A stretch of 64,000 nt of DNA from Linanthus parryae (lineage: Eukaryota > Streptophyta > Magnoliopsida > Ericales > Polemoniaceae), in contig JALGPY010000005.1 of NCBI GenBank assembly GCA_023055425.1, forward strand, positions 8,333,501-8,397,500, written 5' to 3'. This document shows, piece after piece, positions 47,623-58,563 of this stretch (its first letter is position 1; each line of letters opens with the position of its first letter). A program made the translations under genes and the position numbers. The notes under the pieces are model-generated. The model saw only the letters and a list, made by a program, of their open reading frames with translations, searched no databases and was not told the DNA's origin.

Positions 47623-48686
47623 GATTTTATCCAAGATGTTGTGGTGTCTATGGTCAAATCAGCTGTTGAGTCTGGGGAGCTGGCTCATGGGACTAATAGT
47701 ACCCTGATTACTCTTATCCCTAAGGTTGACTGTCCCATTGCTTTTGGTCAACTAAGACCCATCAGCCTCTGTAATGTCTCCTTGAAGATCATTACAAAGG
47801 ATATCACTCATAGACTTAGACATGCGCTTCAGAGGATTATCCACCCCTTGCAGTTTAGCTTCTTGCCTGGGAGAGGTACTAGTGAGAATATCCTCATTTC
47901 GTAGGAGCTCTTCCATGTGAGTCAACATAAAAAAGGTAGAAAGGGTGCCTTTACTGTGAAGATTGACCTAGCCAACGCTTATGACAAAGTCAAGTGGTCT
48001 TTCATTGATGCTATTCTTTTCAACTTGGGCTGTCTAATAATTTGAGATCCCTGGTGATGAGTTTTGTTACCACCACATATTTTAGGATCATCTGGAATGG
48101 GGAGCAGCAGGTTCCTTTCTCTCCTCAGAGAGGCCTCAGACAGGGAGATCCCATTTCTCCCTATCTCTTTCTTCTCACTATGAAGTGTCTTGCTCAGAAG
48201 ATTCAGAAAGCTGCTGATGAGGGCCTTTGGAAGGGTGTCAAACTTGGTAGAAATGGTTTGCCCATTACTCACTTGTTTTTTGCTGATAACCTTCTTCTTT
48301 TTGGAGAAGCTTCTTCCCAGCAAGCTGAGATTATGAAGTGCTTGATGAGTTTTGTTTGGAAGCTGGCCAGTCTATCAGTCAAGATAAATCCAAGGTTTTT
48401 GTGGCTCCTTCTGTGTCTAGATCTGTTGCTCATAATATTGGGGACATTTTGGGAAAAGACCGCACTGCTGATTTGGGGTTTCACTTGGGGATGCCTCTTA
48501 TCCAAAAGGTATGGAACAAGGCAAAGTTTCAATTTATTATTGATAAACTCCGGAAGAAGTTGTCTGGGTGGAAGGCTGTGCAGTTGTCTCTTGCTGGTAG
48601 AATCACCTTGGTTCAATCAGTTTTACAAGCCCTCCCTGCTTATGCTATGCAGACTACCATGTTGCCTACTTATGTGGTTAATGAGA
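47620..48686 (+). pseudogene. LINE reverse transcriptase, 5' part (cut by Copia insertion)
   Basis: Successive frames encode a plant L1-type reverse transcriptase: GTNSTLITLIPK, LRPISLCN, FSFLPGRGTSENILIS (stop codon TAG at 47900), VKIDLANAYDKV, GLRQGDPISPYLF, HLFFADNLLLF and LSGWKAVQLSLAGRITLVQS. The catalytic box reads FADN where the family has FADD. There is at least one nonsense codon and there are frame changes near 48035 and 48340. The sequence stops in mid-domain at ...TYVVNEM, where the Copia element starts, and resumes at 54388. It lacks the endonuclease, so it is a 5'-truncated copy. Confidence 0.88.
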
Positions 48687-48758
48687 TGGCTGCAGCTGCT
48701 TTTATTTATCTGAAGTCAAAGTTAATGGTTTCTACAACACCATTAACTTGAGGGAGGG
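48687..48758 (+). repeat. Stray copy of the Copia 3' internal end before the 5' LTR
   Basis: This stretch matches 53834-53905 at all but about four bases. It includes the last codons of the RNase H frame (AAAFIYLKSKLMVSTTPLT), the stop, and the polypurine tract GAGGGAGGG. A normal insertion begins with the LTR itself. Confidence 0.88.
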
Positions 48759-49249
48759 TATTAGCAGATCAAGAAGAAGTTCTTACAAAAATGAAGTAAA
48801 AAATGAAGTCAATAGAGTCAATGAAGTCAAAGAAGAAGTCTTCTCCAAAAATAAAGCCAAAAGGGGGTCAAACTGTCTTTTCCAGAAGTTAGTTTTCTCT
48901 TCAGTTTCCCCTTAGTGGCATTTCTGCCTTTTCCAAAACTATTGTGGCAGTTTTAATATTGTTAAGAGTTGTTTATACTGCATGCCAAACTTTCTGGGCA
49001 TTAGTAGTATTATTCACTTTTGTGTACGGCTGAGATCTAATCTCTGTGATCCAACGGTCTAAAATAAGACCGTTGGTGTACTGCCTTCATATACCCTTTC
49101 TTCAGCAAGGGTTCATTGTATTCTTCTCTTCTTCGTCTTCCAGAATCATGTAGCGAAGCTCTGCAGAATTTTTTCCAGAAATTCAATGAAATCAAGTCTT
49201 GTTTGTTTTGTTTGATTTCTTTATCACTGGAATCACTTGATTCCTTTCA
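48759..49249 (+). repeat. Copia 5' LTR
   Basis: It runs from TATTAGCAGATC to ...TTCCTTTCA. TATTAG probably derives from the usual TGTTAG, and both LTRs share the change. It includes a TATA-like CATATACCC near 49089 and an inverted AACGGTC...GACCGTT pair near 49051-49074. Confidence 0.85.
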
Positions 49250-49261
49250 TGGTATCAGAGC
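49250..49261 (+). promoter_or_regulatory. Copia primer-binding site (initiator Met-tRNA)
   Basis: TGGTATCAGAGC directly follows the CA end of the 5' LTR. It is the standard Copia minus-strand primer site. Confidence 0.92.
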
Positions 49262-49262
49262 C

Positions 49263-50940
49263 ATGGCTCTCTCAACAAATCAGTCTCAGGGGTATTCAAA
49301 TCCCTTCTATCTCCTTTCACAAGTTCATAACCTAGTTCCCTTGGATAACACAAATTATGTTATTTGGCCTTATCAAATCTCTACACTCCTCAAAACACAA
49401 TCCCTTTTTGGTTTCGTCGACGGTTCTCGGGTGTGTTCGTCGAGTTCTTGATCGAAGGTGACGGAACCGTCACCACAAATCGCAACCCAGACTATGACGT
49501 TTGGTTACTCAAGATCAGATCGTTCTCTCTCTGCTCACAGCAACTCTCTCTCAAGAGGACTTGGTTCAGGTGGTTGGTAAGCCCTTATCTCGTGATGTTT
49601 GGGTTTCTTTGGAGAACAGATACTCCTGTCTTACTAGATCTAATATCATGCAATTAAGATCTGAGCTGCAAACTATTGGAAAGAAATCTGATTCTGTTGA
49701 TGTCTACATGCAAAATTTGAAATTCCTAAGAGATAAATTGTCTTCTGCTATGGTGAATACTGATGATCAAGATATGATACTTTATGCCTTGCATGGCCTT
49801 CCTCCTGAGTATAACTCTTTTAGATCTGGTTTGCGTTTTACTATGTCTGTGTCACCTGATAAGATCAATTTTGAAGAATTGCATGTTCTATTGAAAGCTG
49901 AAGAACTGATGATTGAGTCTCAATATATTATGAGTAATGAATTGACTAGGTCTTCTGCTTATGTTTCCAATGTGTTTAATGGTGGAAGAGGAAAGGGAAA
50001 TGGTTATGAAAATGTTAAAAATCAAGTTAGTGGATATGGTAGAGGTCAAGGAACTGGGAATAATGATCAATCTTTTAAGTTCAATCCTGTTTCTGGTTAT
50101 CAAAATCAAGATTCTGGTCAAAACCCTAATTATCAAGGTCAAAACTATAACCCTAACTACTCCACTGGAAGAGGTAACTATAATGGTGGAAGATTTCAAG
50201 ACTCTTCTAGAGGTGGTAGGGGTTACAATAGAGGGGGTGGTCAATCTAAAAACAGAGGACCTAGCTTTGATAATGCTGGGAATCCTATCAATTGTCAAAT
50301 ATGTGGTATGGACTACCATTCAGCCATTGACTGTTGGCATAGGTTGGACTATGCCTATCAGGGTAAAAAGCCTCCACCTCAGCTAGCTGCCATGAACAAT
50401 GTTGCTTCTCCAATCATGAATATCAATCAAGATCAGTACTCTCAAACCAATGTGTCTACCCCCACCACTGGTCATCAATCACAACTCAATGCCTTCAATG
50501 CTAGTCTTCTCGGACCTTCACCTAGTATCAGCCCAAATTATTGGCTCACTGATTCAGGTGCCAACAATCATATGACAGCTGATTTTGGTAAACTTAATAT
50601 GGGCTCTACTTACAATGGCAATTACAAGGTTGCAATTGGAAATGGGAACACTCTTCCAATATCACACTCTGGTACTGCTATCCTTAAGACTCCCTCACTT
50701 TCTTTTATCTTACCCAATACCTTACATGTTCCCAATGTTGCTGCAAATCTTATATATGTCTATCAATTGTGTAAACAACACAATTGCTCTTTCTATTTTG
50801 ATGCTGATATGTTTTATATTCAGGACAAACTTCAGGGCACAATCCTCTACCAAGGGTTGAGTGAAAATGGTCTATATCCCATACACACTCACCCTTCTCT
50901 GCTGATCATCAAGACAAGACTCCTAAACATGTCTATTTAG
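49263..50940 (+). pseudogene. Copia gag and protease region, frameshifted
   Basis: The ATG at 49263 opens a gag start (MALSTNQSQGYSN..., LDNTNYVIWPYQI). The frame changes near 49430 and again near 49508. From there a 479-residue frame (49501-50940) holds the gag body (LQTIGKKSDSVDVYMQNL), a Gly/Asn/Gln-rich linker, one zinc knuckle (CQICGMDYHSAIDC) and the protease motif WLTDSGANNHM. The frame is lost again near 50900, just before the pre-integrase segment. Confidence 0.88.
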
Positions 50941-51842
50941 GAAAACAAGTCAAGTGTCCTCCCTGGCATGCCAGATTAGGACATCCTTTTGAAGAAGTTT
51001 TGAGACTTATATTTATTTCCTCTTCTCATATGTGTAAAGACCTTAAAGTTTCTGATATTTCTGCTAGTAGTGTTTGTGAACATTGCTTGTTAGGAAAAAT
51101 GACTAAATTGCCATATAAGTCATCTACTACTCAATCCAAATCCCCACTTAATCTTCTTCATAGTGATGTGTGGGGGCCAGCTAATGTGAAATCTTATAAT
51201 GGATATAGATTTTATGTGTTATTTGTTGATGATTACTCTAAGTATACTTGGATCTTTCCATTGCATCGTAAATCTGAAGTTGCTCTTGTCTTTCCAAAAT
51301 TCAAACTTGAAATTGAAAAATAATTGAACTCTTCTATTCAAATTTTGAGATCTGATTGAGGTGGTGAATATGTCTCTTACACTTTTCAAACATTTTTAAA
51401 TTCACAAGGCATTGTTCATCAAAAATCTTGTCCTTATACTCCTCAACAAAATGGTGTAGCTGAAAGAAAGCATAGACACATAGTTGAAACTGCAGTTACC
51501 CTTCTTACTCATGCAAAGTTGCCTAAATATTTTTGGTACCATGCCTTTAGTACTGCTGTTTATTTGATAAACTATATGCCAAGCAAGAATACACAAAACA
51601 AATATCCTTGGGAACTTCTTTACAAAACTAAACCTGATTACAGTAAACTTAAAGTTTTTGGATGTGCTTGTTACCCTTATTTGAGACACTACAATGATTC
51701 TAAGTTAAATCCAAAAACCATACAATGTGTATTTCTTGGGTATGCTCACAATTACAAAGGGTATGCGTGCTTTGATAAAAACACTCAGAAATTCTTCATT
51801 AGTAGAGATGTGATATATGATGAACACTTTTCCTTACAATAA
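50941..51842 (+). pseudogene. Copia integrase region with nonsense codons
   Basis: Visible in order are the pre-integrase histidine segment (WHARLGHPFEEVLRL, then CEHCLLGKM), the first core Asp (LHSDVWGP), the second core Asp (LRSD, followed at once by a stop) and the core Glu (PQQNGVAERKHR). In-frame stops lie at about 51321 and 51357. A frame change near 51835 separates it from the RT frame. Confidence 0.88.
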
Positions 51843-53898
51843 AGAGTGTTCTGACTTGACTTCAAATTCTCAAAACTCTCCTACTAGTGAACTGCATATT
51901 GGTGACATTCCTATTTCACTTCCTTCTGATTTCTTGTATCATGATTCTTCACCTAACATTATTAATTCTCCTCTCTCAGGTACAATTGATGAGAACAATA
52001 CTACACCTGATCCATGTCAACATACAGAACATGATTCTCACTTGGTCTCACCAACTATCCCTGATGAGAACAGATCATACACCACTGATGAGAACAGATC
52101 ATACACATCTGCTAGAGACTCTCAAGCTCAGGATGTAACTGTCTCTCAGTCTTTGCAGCCAGCTCCTTCACATGATGATCACACTATTGCTGATGATCCC
52201 TCTACAAGTAGTATTGTCTTGGCAACTACTGAAGCAGATATACATAATCCAGCTGGGGGTCATCCTATGCAGACAAGAAGCAAGTCTGGAATCTTTAAGA
52301 AAAAGAATTGTGGGTTCACAGCTGTATCTGGTAACTCTGAAATTTCTCCCTTCTTAACTGAACCAACTTGTTTCACAGATGCTAGAAAACACTCTCAGTG
52401 GCTACAAGCAATGACTGAAGAGTTCTCTAGCCTCACAGAGCAAAACACTTGGACATTAGTTCCAAGACCCTACAATACAAATATTGTAGGGAACAAATGG
52501 GTTTTTAGAACCAAATATAACCCGGATGGTTCTGTCTCTAGACATAAAGCCAGATTAGTGGAAAAGAAGTTTAGTCAAACCCCAGGCATTGACTTTGAAG
52601 AAACATTTAGTCTTGTTGTTAAACATGCCACCGTTAGAACTGTCTTAGCTCTTGCTGCATCTTACAATTGGTCACTTCAACAACTTGATGTCAAAAATGC
52701 ATTTCTTCATGGCTTTCTCAAAGAAACATTTTATATGCAACAACCACCTGGATTTAAACATCATCTCTTTCCTGATCATGTTTGTAGGCTTAACAAAGCA
52801 ATTTATGGACTCAAACAAGCTCCTAGAGCTTGGTTTGAGAGATTTACTGAATTTATATTGTCTTTAGGTTTTACTCAATCTCAAGCTGATACTTCTATGT
52901 TTATAAGACACAATTCACATACTTTTTCACTTACTGTTTTACTTTTATATGTGGATGACATTATCTTGACTGGGAATGATCAAACTTATATTTCTCATCT
53001 TATTTCTAAATTGAAGTATGAATTTAACATGAATGATTTAGGTCCTTTAACTTATTTTCTGGGTTTGCAAATTGATAGAAATGACAAAGGCATTTTCATT
53101 CATCAATCTAAATATATCCATGACTTACTTCTCAGATATAACATGCAAAACTGTACTCCTTGTCATACACCTACAATATCTGGCATTAAATACACATTTA
53201 ATGATAGTGAATTACTGTCTGATCCTACTCCTTTCAGACAACTGCTTGGTGCTCTTCAATACTTAGTATTTACTAGACCTGACATATGTTTTGCTGTGAA
53301 TTATTTGTGTTAATTTATGCATAGTCCCACCACACAACATATGTTAGGAGCCAAAAGAATACTTAGGTATCTAAGAGGCACCACAAATGATGGCCTCTTC
53401 TACAAACCCAGTGAATTGAAATTTTGTGCCTTCTCTGATGCAGATTGGGCTGGTAATCCCACTGACAGAAGAAGCACAACTGGTTTTGTTCTTTTTCTGG
53501 GAAACAACCCAATTCATTGGGCTGCAAAGAAACTACCAACTGTATCCAGATCCTCATATGAGGCTAAATACAGAGCCTTGGCTACAACTGCAGATGAACT
53601 TACTTGGTTTCAATATTTGTTTCAAGATTTGCACATTTTTCTGCATCATCCTCCTATTCTTTTCTGTGATAATGAATCTGCCATTCACATCACAGTCAAT
53701 CCCATCACGCATTCTAAAACCAAACACATTGAATTAGATTACCATTTTATAAGAGAAAATGTTCTAAGAAAGCAATTACTGGTTGAGTTTGTTTACTCTG
53801 CATATCAGCTTGGAGATCTCTTCACCAAAGGATTGGCTGCAGCTGCTTTTGATTATCTGAAGTCGAAGTTAATGGTTTCTAGAACACCATTAACTTGA
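51843..53898 (+). pseudogene. Copia reverse transcriptase and RNase H, one internal stop
   Basis: The frame 51817-53313 contains the RT start (NTWTLVPRPYNTNIVGNKWV), QLDVKNAFLHGFLKE, GLKQAPRAWFE and the catalytic LLYVDDIIL. A TAA at 53311-53313 interrupts the same frame, which continues to 53898 with the RNase H motifs SDADWAGNPTDRRSTTGF and CDNESAIHI. Without the single TAA this part would be open. Confidence 0.9.
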
Positions 53899-53905
53899 GG
53901 GAGGG

Positions 53906-54387
53906 TATTAGCAGATCAATAAGAAGTTCTTACAAAAATGAAGTAAAAAATGGAGTCAATGAAGTCAAAGAAGAAGTCTTCTCCAAAAATAAAGCCAAAA
54001 GGGGGTCATACTGTCTTTTTCCAGAAGTTAGTTTTCTCTTCAGTTTCCCCTTAGTGGCATTTCTGCCTTTTCCAAAACTATTGTGGCACTTTTAATATTG
54101 TTAAGAGTTGTTTATAGTGCATGCCAAACTTTATGGGCATTAGTAGTATTATTCACTTTTGTGTACGGCTGAGATCTAATCTCTGTGATCCAACGGTCTA
54201 AAATAAGACCGTTGGTGTACTGCCTTCATATACCCTTTCTTCAGCAAGGGTTCATTGTATTCTTCTCTTCTTCGTCTTCCAGAATCATGTAGCGAAGCTC
54301 TGCAGAAATTTTTCCAGAAATTCAATGAAATCAAGTCTTGTTTGTTTTGTTGATTTCTTTATCACTGGAATCACTTGATTCCTTTCA
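53906..54387 (+). repeat. Copia 3' LTR
   Basis: It is preceded by the polypurine tract GAGGGAGGG (53897-53905) and ends TTCCTTTCA at 54387, where LINE sequence (GGTTCCTATGGGGTGG) resumes. Confidence 0.88.
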
Positions 54388-55262
54388 GGTTCCTATGGGG
54401 TGGCTCCTTGGAAAAAGCTAAGATTTCTCTGATCAATTGGGACACTATTATTTTGCCTAAAGATTGGGGGGGGGGGTTAGGGTTGAGAAACCTTGGTGCT
54501 TTTAATAAAGCTTTGTTTGCCAAAGCTGGTTGGAAATTTGTGGCAAATTCTGAGTCTGTTTGGTGTCAGGAGATGACTAAGAAATATGTCTCTCCCCTCT
54601 CCCCTTCTGCCATTAGACCTTCTCATTCTAGATGTTGGAAGCATGTTGTGAGGAGTATTAGAGCCATCAAGGGTAACTTTGGTAGGATTGTTAAGTCTGG
54701 GAGTTCCACTCTTTTTTGGGTGGATAAATGCTTGGGAAAGTTCAGTCTTATGGATGTCTCCCTTAGGCATATTTCTGAGGATGAGCTATTGAAGACTGTT
54801 CGTAATATGTGGGATAATGATGCGGGGTGGTCCCCTTCTCTTTTAGAGGTGCTTCCTTCAGCTTTTATGGATTTACTTAACACTGTTGTTCTTGATACTA
54901 GTGCTGGGTCCCCAGATCAGACTTCTTGGTTAGGATCTACTTCTGGTGATTTTTCAATTGCCGCTGCTTATAAGTTCCTAAATACTCACTCCATGGTGCC
55001 TTGTGGTAAATGGAAACACATTTGGAAGTGTAAAGGCCATTAGATGTGGAGAACTCTGTTATGGATGTTGAGACATGATAGATTGACCACTCAAGTTTTG
55101 AAATGGAGGGGAGGTATCATCAGCAATAACCTATGTCAGCTTTGTCAAGAAGTGCCTGAAACTTCTATTCATGCGGTTAGGGACTGCAACTGGGTTAAGG
55201 TGGCGTGGCAGCAGCTGGTTCATAGTGACCACATGTCTAATTTTTTTCTCTTAATTTGGTAG
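54388..55262 (+). pseudogene. LINE 3' part: end of reverse transcriptase and zinc-binding domain
   Basis: The LINE frame resumes at FLWGG (SLEKAKISLINWDTI, then GGLGLRNLGAFNKALFAKAGW) and runs to the C-terminal reverse-transcriptase zinc-binding region (LKWRGGIISNNLCQLCQEVP, then HAVRDCNWVKVAW). A TAG at about 55041 interrupts it. The homology ends near 55255, where Gypsy LTR sequence begins, so the 3' end is missing. Confidence 0.88.
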
Positions 55263-55270
55263 ATTGGGTT

Positions 55271-55897
55271 TGTAGATACTGCTTTCTGACATGACAGATC
55301 TTGGCCACGTGGCAGCCATCCAGCACACCATATTGTGCTCCGTACACACAGGATCACCAGCCGAGCTGATCCATGTGGGGGCTGCGAGACAGAGCCCTCG
55401 CATACCACTGCACGGGACTTGTAGGGACTTAGTGGTTTGGAGGCTAGAGTAAGCCCTGTCGCGTGCGAGCCAAGCCCGCGCGCGACCTTTAGTAACTGTT
55501 TTGAGAGATTTATGGCACGAGCTCCATAGACCCGGTCAATCCGGTCAAACCCGGTCAACCTCGTAACGGTTCCGGTATTCGCGCACCACGTGCTATAACG
55601 GTTCCTATATGCTCGGACGAACGTGCCGTTATGGTTAAGCTAATTAAGCCGCCATTAATGGGCGCATTAACCACACTACAACGGTCACGTTCTCCAGTAT
55701 ATATATATCGTTAACCTTTCCATACAAAAGGGAACACACTTGTCATACGCGGAAGCTCTGCCAAACCTCTGTCTCTCTCTCAGACATTGCTACTGACTTA
55801 CTCTCTCCCTACACACACCCCTATTCTTCCTGTGCGATCCTTGATCCACTACACACGGTGCACACGGAGGTCTCCCCGCCGGAATCTCTTGTGCACA
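55271..55897 (+). repeat. Gypsy/Tat 5' LTR (start approximate)
   Basis: It ends ...CTTGTGCACA at 55897, just before the primer-binding-like TTTTGGTGAACCCGACGTG. A TATA stretch lies at 55697-55710. The start is placed at the first TG after LINE homology ends; without the other LTR it could be off by tens of bases. Confidence 0.6.
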
Positions 55898-55899
55898 TT

Positions 55900-55915
55900 T
55901 TGGTGAACCCGACGT
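55900..55915 (+). promoter_or_regulatory. Gypsy primer-binding site candidate
   Basis: TTGGTGAACCCGACGT follows the LTR end at the position expected for tRNA priming. I have not matched it to a particular tRNA. Confidence 0.45.
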
Positions 55916-55938
55916 GAAACTTACCGGCAAAAGCAACC

Positions 55939-58551
55939 ATGTCTCAGGAGGATGATGTCAGCAACCGATCGCCTTCCACCGAAACTCCCTCGGGAGACGA
56001 GACCCGCCGTACTCCGACGACTCCCGGCGAAGCACCGACGTTAGAGTCTTTGGACGCCACCGTCCAAAGTCAGGCGAAAGCTCTCAAGTCTCAATCCGCG
56101 CAACTAGAACAAATCTTGGCTGTTCTGGGCACCCTCGCACCAAATCCTCCGTCAACCACCGCTATCCCTCAGGGAGGAGGAACCCCTACTGCTCCAGGAT
56201 TGGGAGTGCCGGCCACACCTCCCAACCCTCATCTGCAGACTCCACCGTCGGCTGCGCAACTGCCTTCGGTTCAAGGATCAACGGCACAAATGCTGCCTCC
56301 TGCCGCTCACGCTCCTCAGCCCTCGGCTTTGGCGTCCAACCCAACTTTGCAGTACCCTTTGCCTCCCCCAACGATGATCTGGGGAAGCGTGGGTACTCAG
56401 TATGCTCCCAATCCTCCGGCGGCATATGTGTCGCCACCGCCCACTGCAACCCCTCCAGCGACTACCGAGGGGAGCATTCCAGAATGCATGACGTCTTTGC
56501 AAAAGCGCGTGGACACCATCCTGGCTCATCAGTCATTCGCGGATACCATTATCCCGAAGTTAGACAATGATCCACCTATTCCACGAGAGATCTATCTCAT
56601 GCCTAACCCGGCGGGGTACAAGGCTCCCAAATGGGATAAGTTCGAGGATGTCAACGGAAACGCTCATGAGCATGTCATGCGTTTCATTGATGTCATGGGT
56701 CCGTACGGAGCCGATTCCAAGCTGCTGATGCGAGAGTTCCCAAAATCTCTTGGGAACGTAGCATACAAATGGTACCGGACATTGGAGGCCGGATCCGTGA
56801 AAACTTGGGACGACATGGTCCATAAGTTCTATACCAAGTTCTTTCAAATGGAGGAAAAGGTGACAATGATCCATCTCTCGCGGATGTATCAGAAGCGCGA
56901 GGAGGATGGGATCACCTTCATCAAGAAATTCCGGGCGAAATCCTTGGAGTGCAAAGATCCAATGCCCGAAAGCCGGCTCGTGGAGATATGCCTACAGTGC
57001 ATGCGAGATGAATACAAAGGTATGCTCATTAATTTGCAAACACCTACGTTTTCAAAACTAATCGAATGCACGAAGAACATCGAGCCCATAGTCGAGAGAC
57101 AGAAAAAGAAGAACGCTCCAGAGCGACCTGCGAGCGGCACCACTTACAAGATCGGAAGGTTCAGCTACAAGCGGGGACGCGAAGCTGAAGTCAACACAGT
57201 TTCACCCCAGAAACAAGCGAAGGTTGTGAACTTCGATGTACCGCCTCTGCCATGCTCGGTAGAGGAAGCGAGTGACCTCTGCAAACAGTGGCGCAAGGAC
57301 GGCGTCCTGCCACCGCTCGAGAAAACACCCTCCAAGGAGATGGTGAGGGACCCTAAGTGGTGCGAGTACCACGGCAAGATCATGCATCCCACCGCCGAGT
57401 GCAAGAAACTCAGGTTCGCGTTCGATCAGAAGATGAAGAACGGCGAGCTAATTGTCAGCGACAACAGGAAGGACGTGCGAAACAACCCACTTCCTGCCCA
57501 TACAGAGTCAGGCTCGAAAGGCAAGGAGGTCGCCATGATCTCGATCGTAGACTTAGAGGAAGTCGCAGAGGATGGTCTACCCATCATTTTCGAGGTCCAT
57601 CAAAACGAAGACTATAGCATGGACACGGAGGATGAACGTGCCGACCGCATGAAAGGGTCGCATGGCTTCAACAAATTCTTCGACGAGATGAATTTCTCCG
57701 AGAAGTGTCGGGCTGATATGACGAAAGCAATCTTAAGGATAGCGGAGGACTACGAAGAAGACCTCGTGGTTTCCAACGGGAAGGTCATCAGGGCGTCTCG
57801 TTCCACAGAAAAGATCATGACCTTTTCTGCCAGCGACAAGAAGACGGATGCGAGCCACCAAAGGCCTCTGTACGTGACCGCCATCGTCAACGGCGTCGAA
57901 TTCAAGCGAGCATTCGTCGATGGAGGAGCAGCGGTCAACGTTGTTCCACTCCACACACTAAAGCTAGCAGGGATCCCCGAGCACAAGGTAGTCAAACGTC
58001 CATCTCCGCTGGTGGGATTCGGAAGCGACTCTAGAATGACGATCGGATGGATCCGCCTGGGCGTCCAGATTGGCAAGATCAAGTGCTCGGCGAAGTTCTA
58101 TGTCATAGACGCGAACACCACATACCACATGATTATAGGTCGAGCCTGGATTCATCGCTTCGACGCAGTCCCTTCGACGGCTCACCAGGTTATGAAAGCT
58201 ATATGGAACGACAGAATAGTCGAGATACCGGCTTCGACTAACCCGTTCAACTTGGACGAAGCACACCTCAGCGAGGCGGTGTGGTTCACTGAGATGGCGG
58301 ACGAGCAAACACCCGGGCCTTTCAACCCTACTCCTTTGCCTCTCTGGGAGGACATCAAGGACCAGTCGCCTGCGGGCGTGATGGTGACAAGGGAAGACGC
58401 CAAGGAAAAGTCGCCCACACACGAAAAGGCGCCACGTATCGCATATCATCGAAAGAATGTGTACACCTTGAAGAGGATCGCAAAGCATGACCCCGAAGGC
58501 AAGGAGATAGAGAGCTTCTATGCCAATGGGAAGAAATGCTACCGCATATGA
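55939..58551 (+). CDS. Gypsy/Tat gag-protease polyprotein, 870 aa
   Basis: This gives the capsid and the protease that cuts the polyprotein. A Pro/Ala-rich N-terminal region with a short coiled stretch (SQAKALKSQSAQLEQILAVL) covers residues 1-170. The retrotransposon gag domain follows at about 215-400 (AYKWYRTLEAGSVKTWDDMV, then RMYQKREEDGITFIKKF). A knuckle-like CEYHGKIMHPTAEC lies at about 473. The aspartic protease has FVDGGAAVNVVP at about 657, with DGG in place of DSG/DTG as often seen in this lineage. The start MSQEDD lies about 40 bases after the LTR. The frame ends TGA; the pol frame continues 12 bases later in the same frame. Confidence 0.9.
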   Translation: MSQEDDVSNRSPSTETPSGDETRRTPTTPGEAPTLESLDATVQSQAKALKSQSAQLEQILAVLGTLAPNPPSTTAIPQGGGTPTAPGLGVPATPPNPHLQTPPSAAQLPSVQGSTAQMLPPAAHAPQPSALASNPTLQYPLPPPTMIWGSVGTQYAPNPPAAYVSPPPTATPPATTEGSIPECMTSLQKRVDTILAHQSFADTIIPKLDNDPPIPREIYLMPNPAGYKAPKWDKFEDVNGNAHEHVMRFIDVMGPYGADSKLLMREFPKSLGNVAYKWYRTLEAGSVKTWDDMVHKFYTKFFQMEEKVTMIHLSRMYQKREEDGITFIKKFRAKSLECKDPMPESRLVEICLQCMRDEYKGMLINLQTPTFSKLIECTKNIEPIVERQKKKNAPERPASGTTYKIGRFSYKRGREAEVNTVSPQKQAKVVNFDVPPLPCSVEEASDLCKQWRKDGVLPPLEKTPSKEMVRDPKWCEYHGKIMHPTAECKKLRFAFDQKMKNGELIVSDNRKDVRNNPLPAHTESGSKGKEVAMISIVDLEEVAEDGLPIIFEVHQNEDYSMDTEDERADRMKGSHGFNKFFDEMNFSEKCRADMTKAILRIAEDYEEDLVVSNGKVIRASRSTEKIMTFSASDKKTDASHQRPLYVTAIVNGVEFKRAFVDGGAAVNVVPLHTLKLAGIPEHKVVKRPSPLVGFGSDSRMTIGWIRLGVQIGKIKCSAKFYVIDANTTYHMIIGRAWIHRFDAVPSTAHQVMKAIWNDRIVEIPASTNPFNLDEAHLSEAVWFTEMADEQTPGPFNPTPLPLWEDIKDQSPAGVMVTREDAKEKSPTHEKAPRIAYHRKNVYTLKRIAKHDPEGKEIESFYANGKKCYRI

Positions 58552-58563
58552 AGGTGCGCGGGG

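Larger units (their letters stand above)
48687..54387 (+). mobile_element. Ty1/Copia retrotransposon inserted in the LINE
   Basis: The LTRs are at 48759-49249 and 53906-54387. They differ by only a few percent, including a roughly 11-bp length change. A primer-binding site complementary to initiator Met-tRNA follows the 5' LTR. Domain order is gag, protease, integrase, RT, RNase H, as in Copia. All domains are recognisable, but the reading frame is broken several times. The left end is abnormal: 72 bp of the element's own 3' interior precede the 5' LTR, and no 5-bp target duplication is found. Confidence 0.92.

Noticed and set aside
48687..49249. Copia LTR starting at TGGCTGCAG (563 bp)
   Set aside because: This would place the RNase H C-terminus, stop and polypurine tract inside the LTR, and its flanks (TGAGA and GGTTC) do not match as a target duplication.
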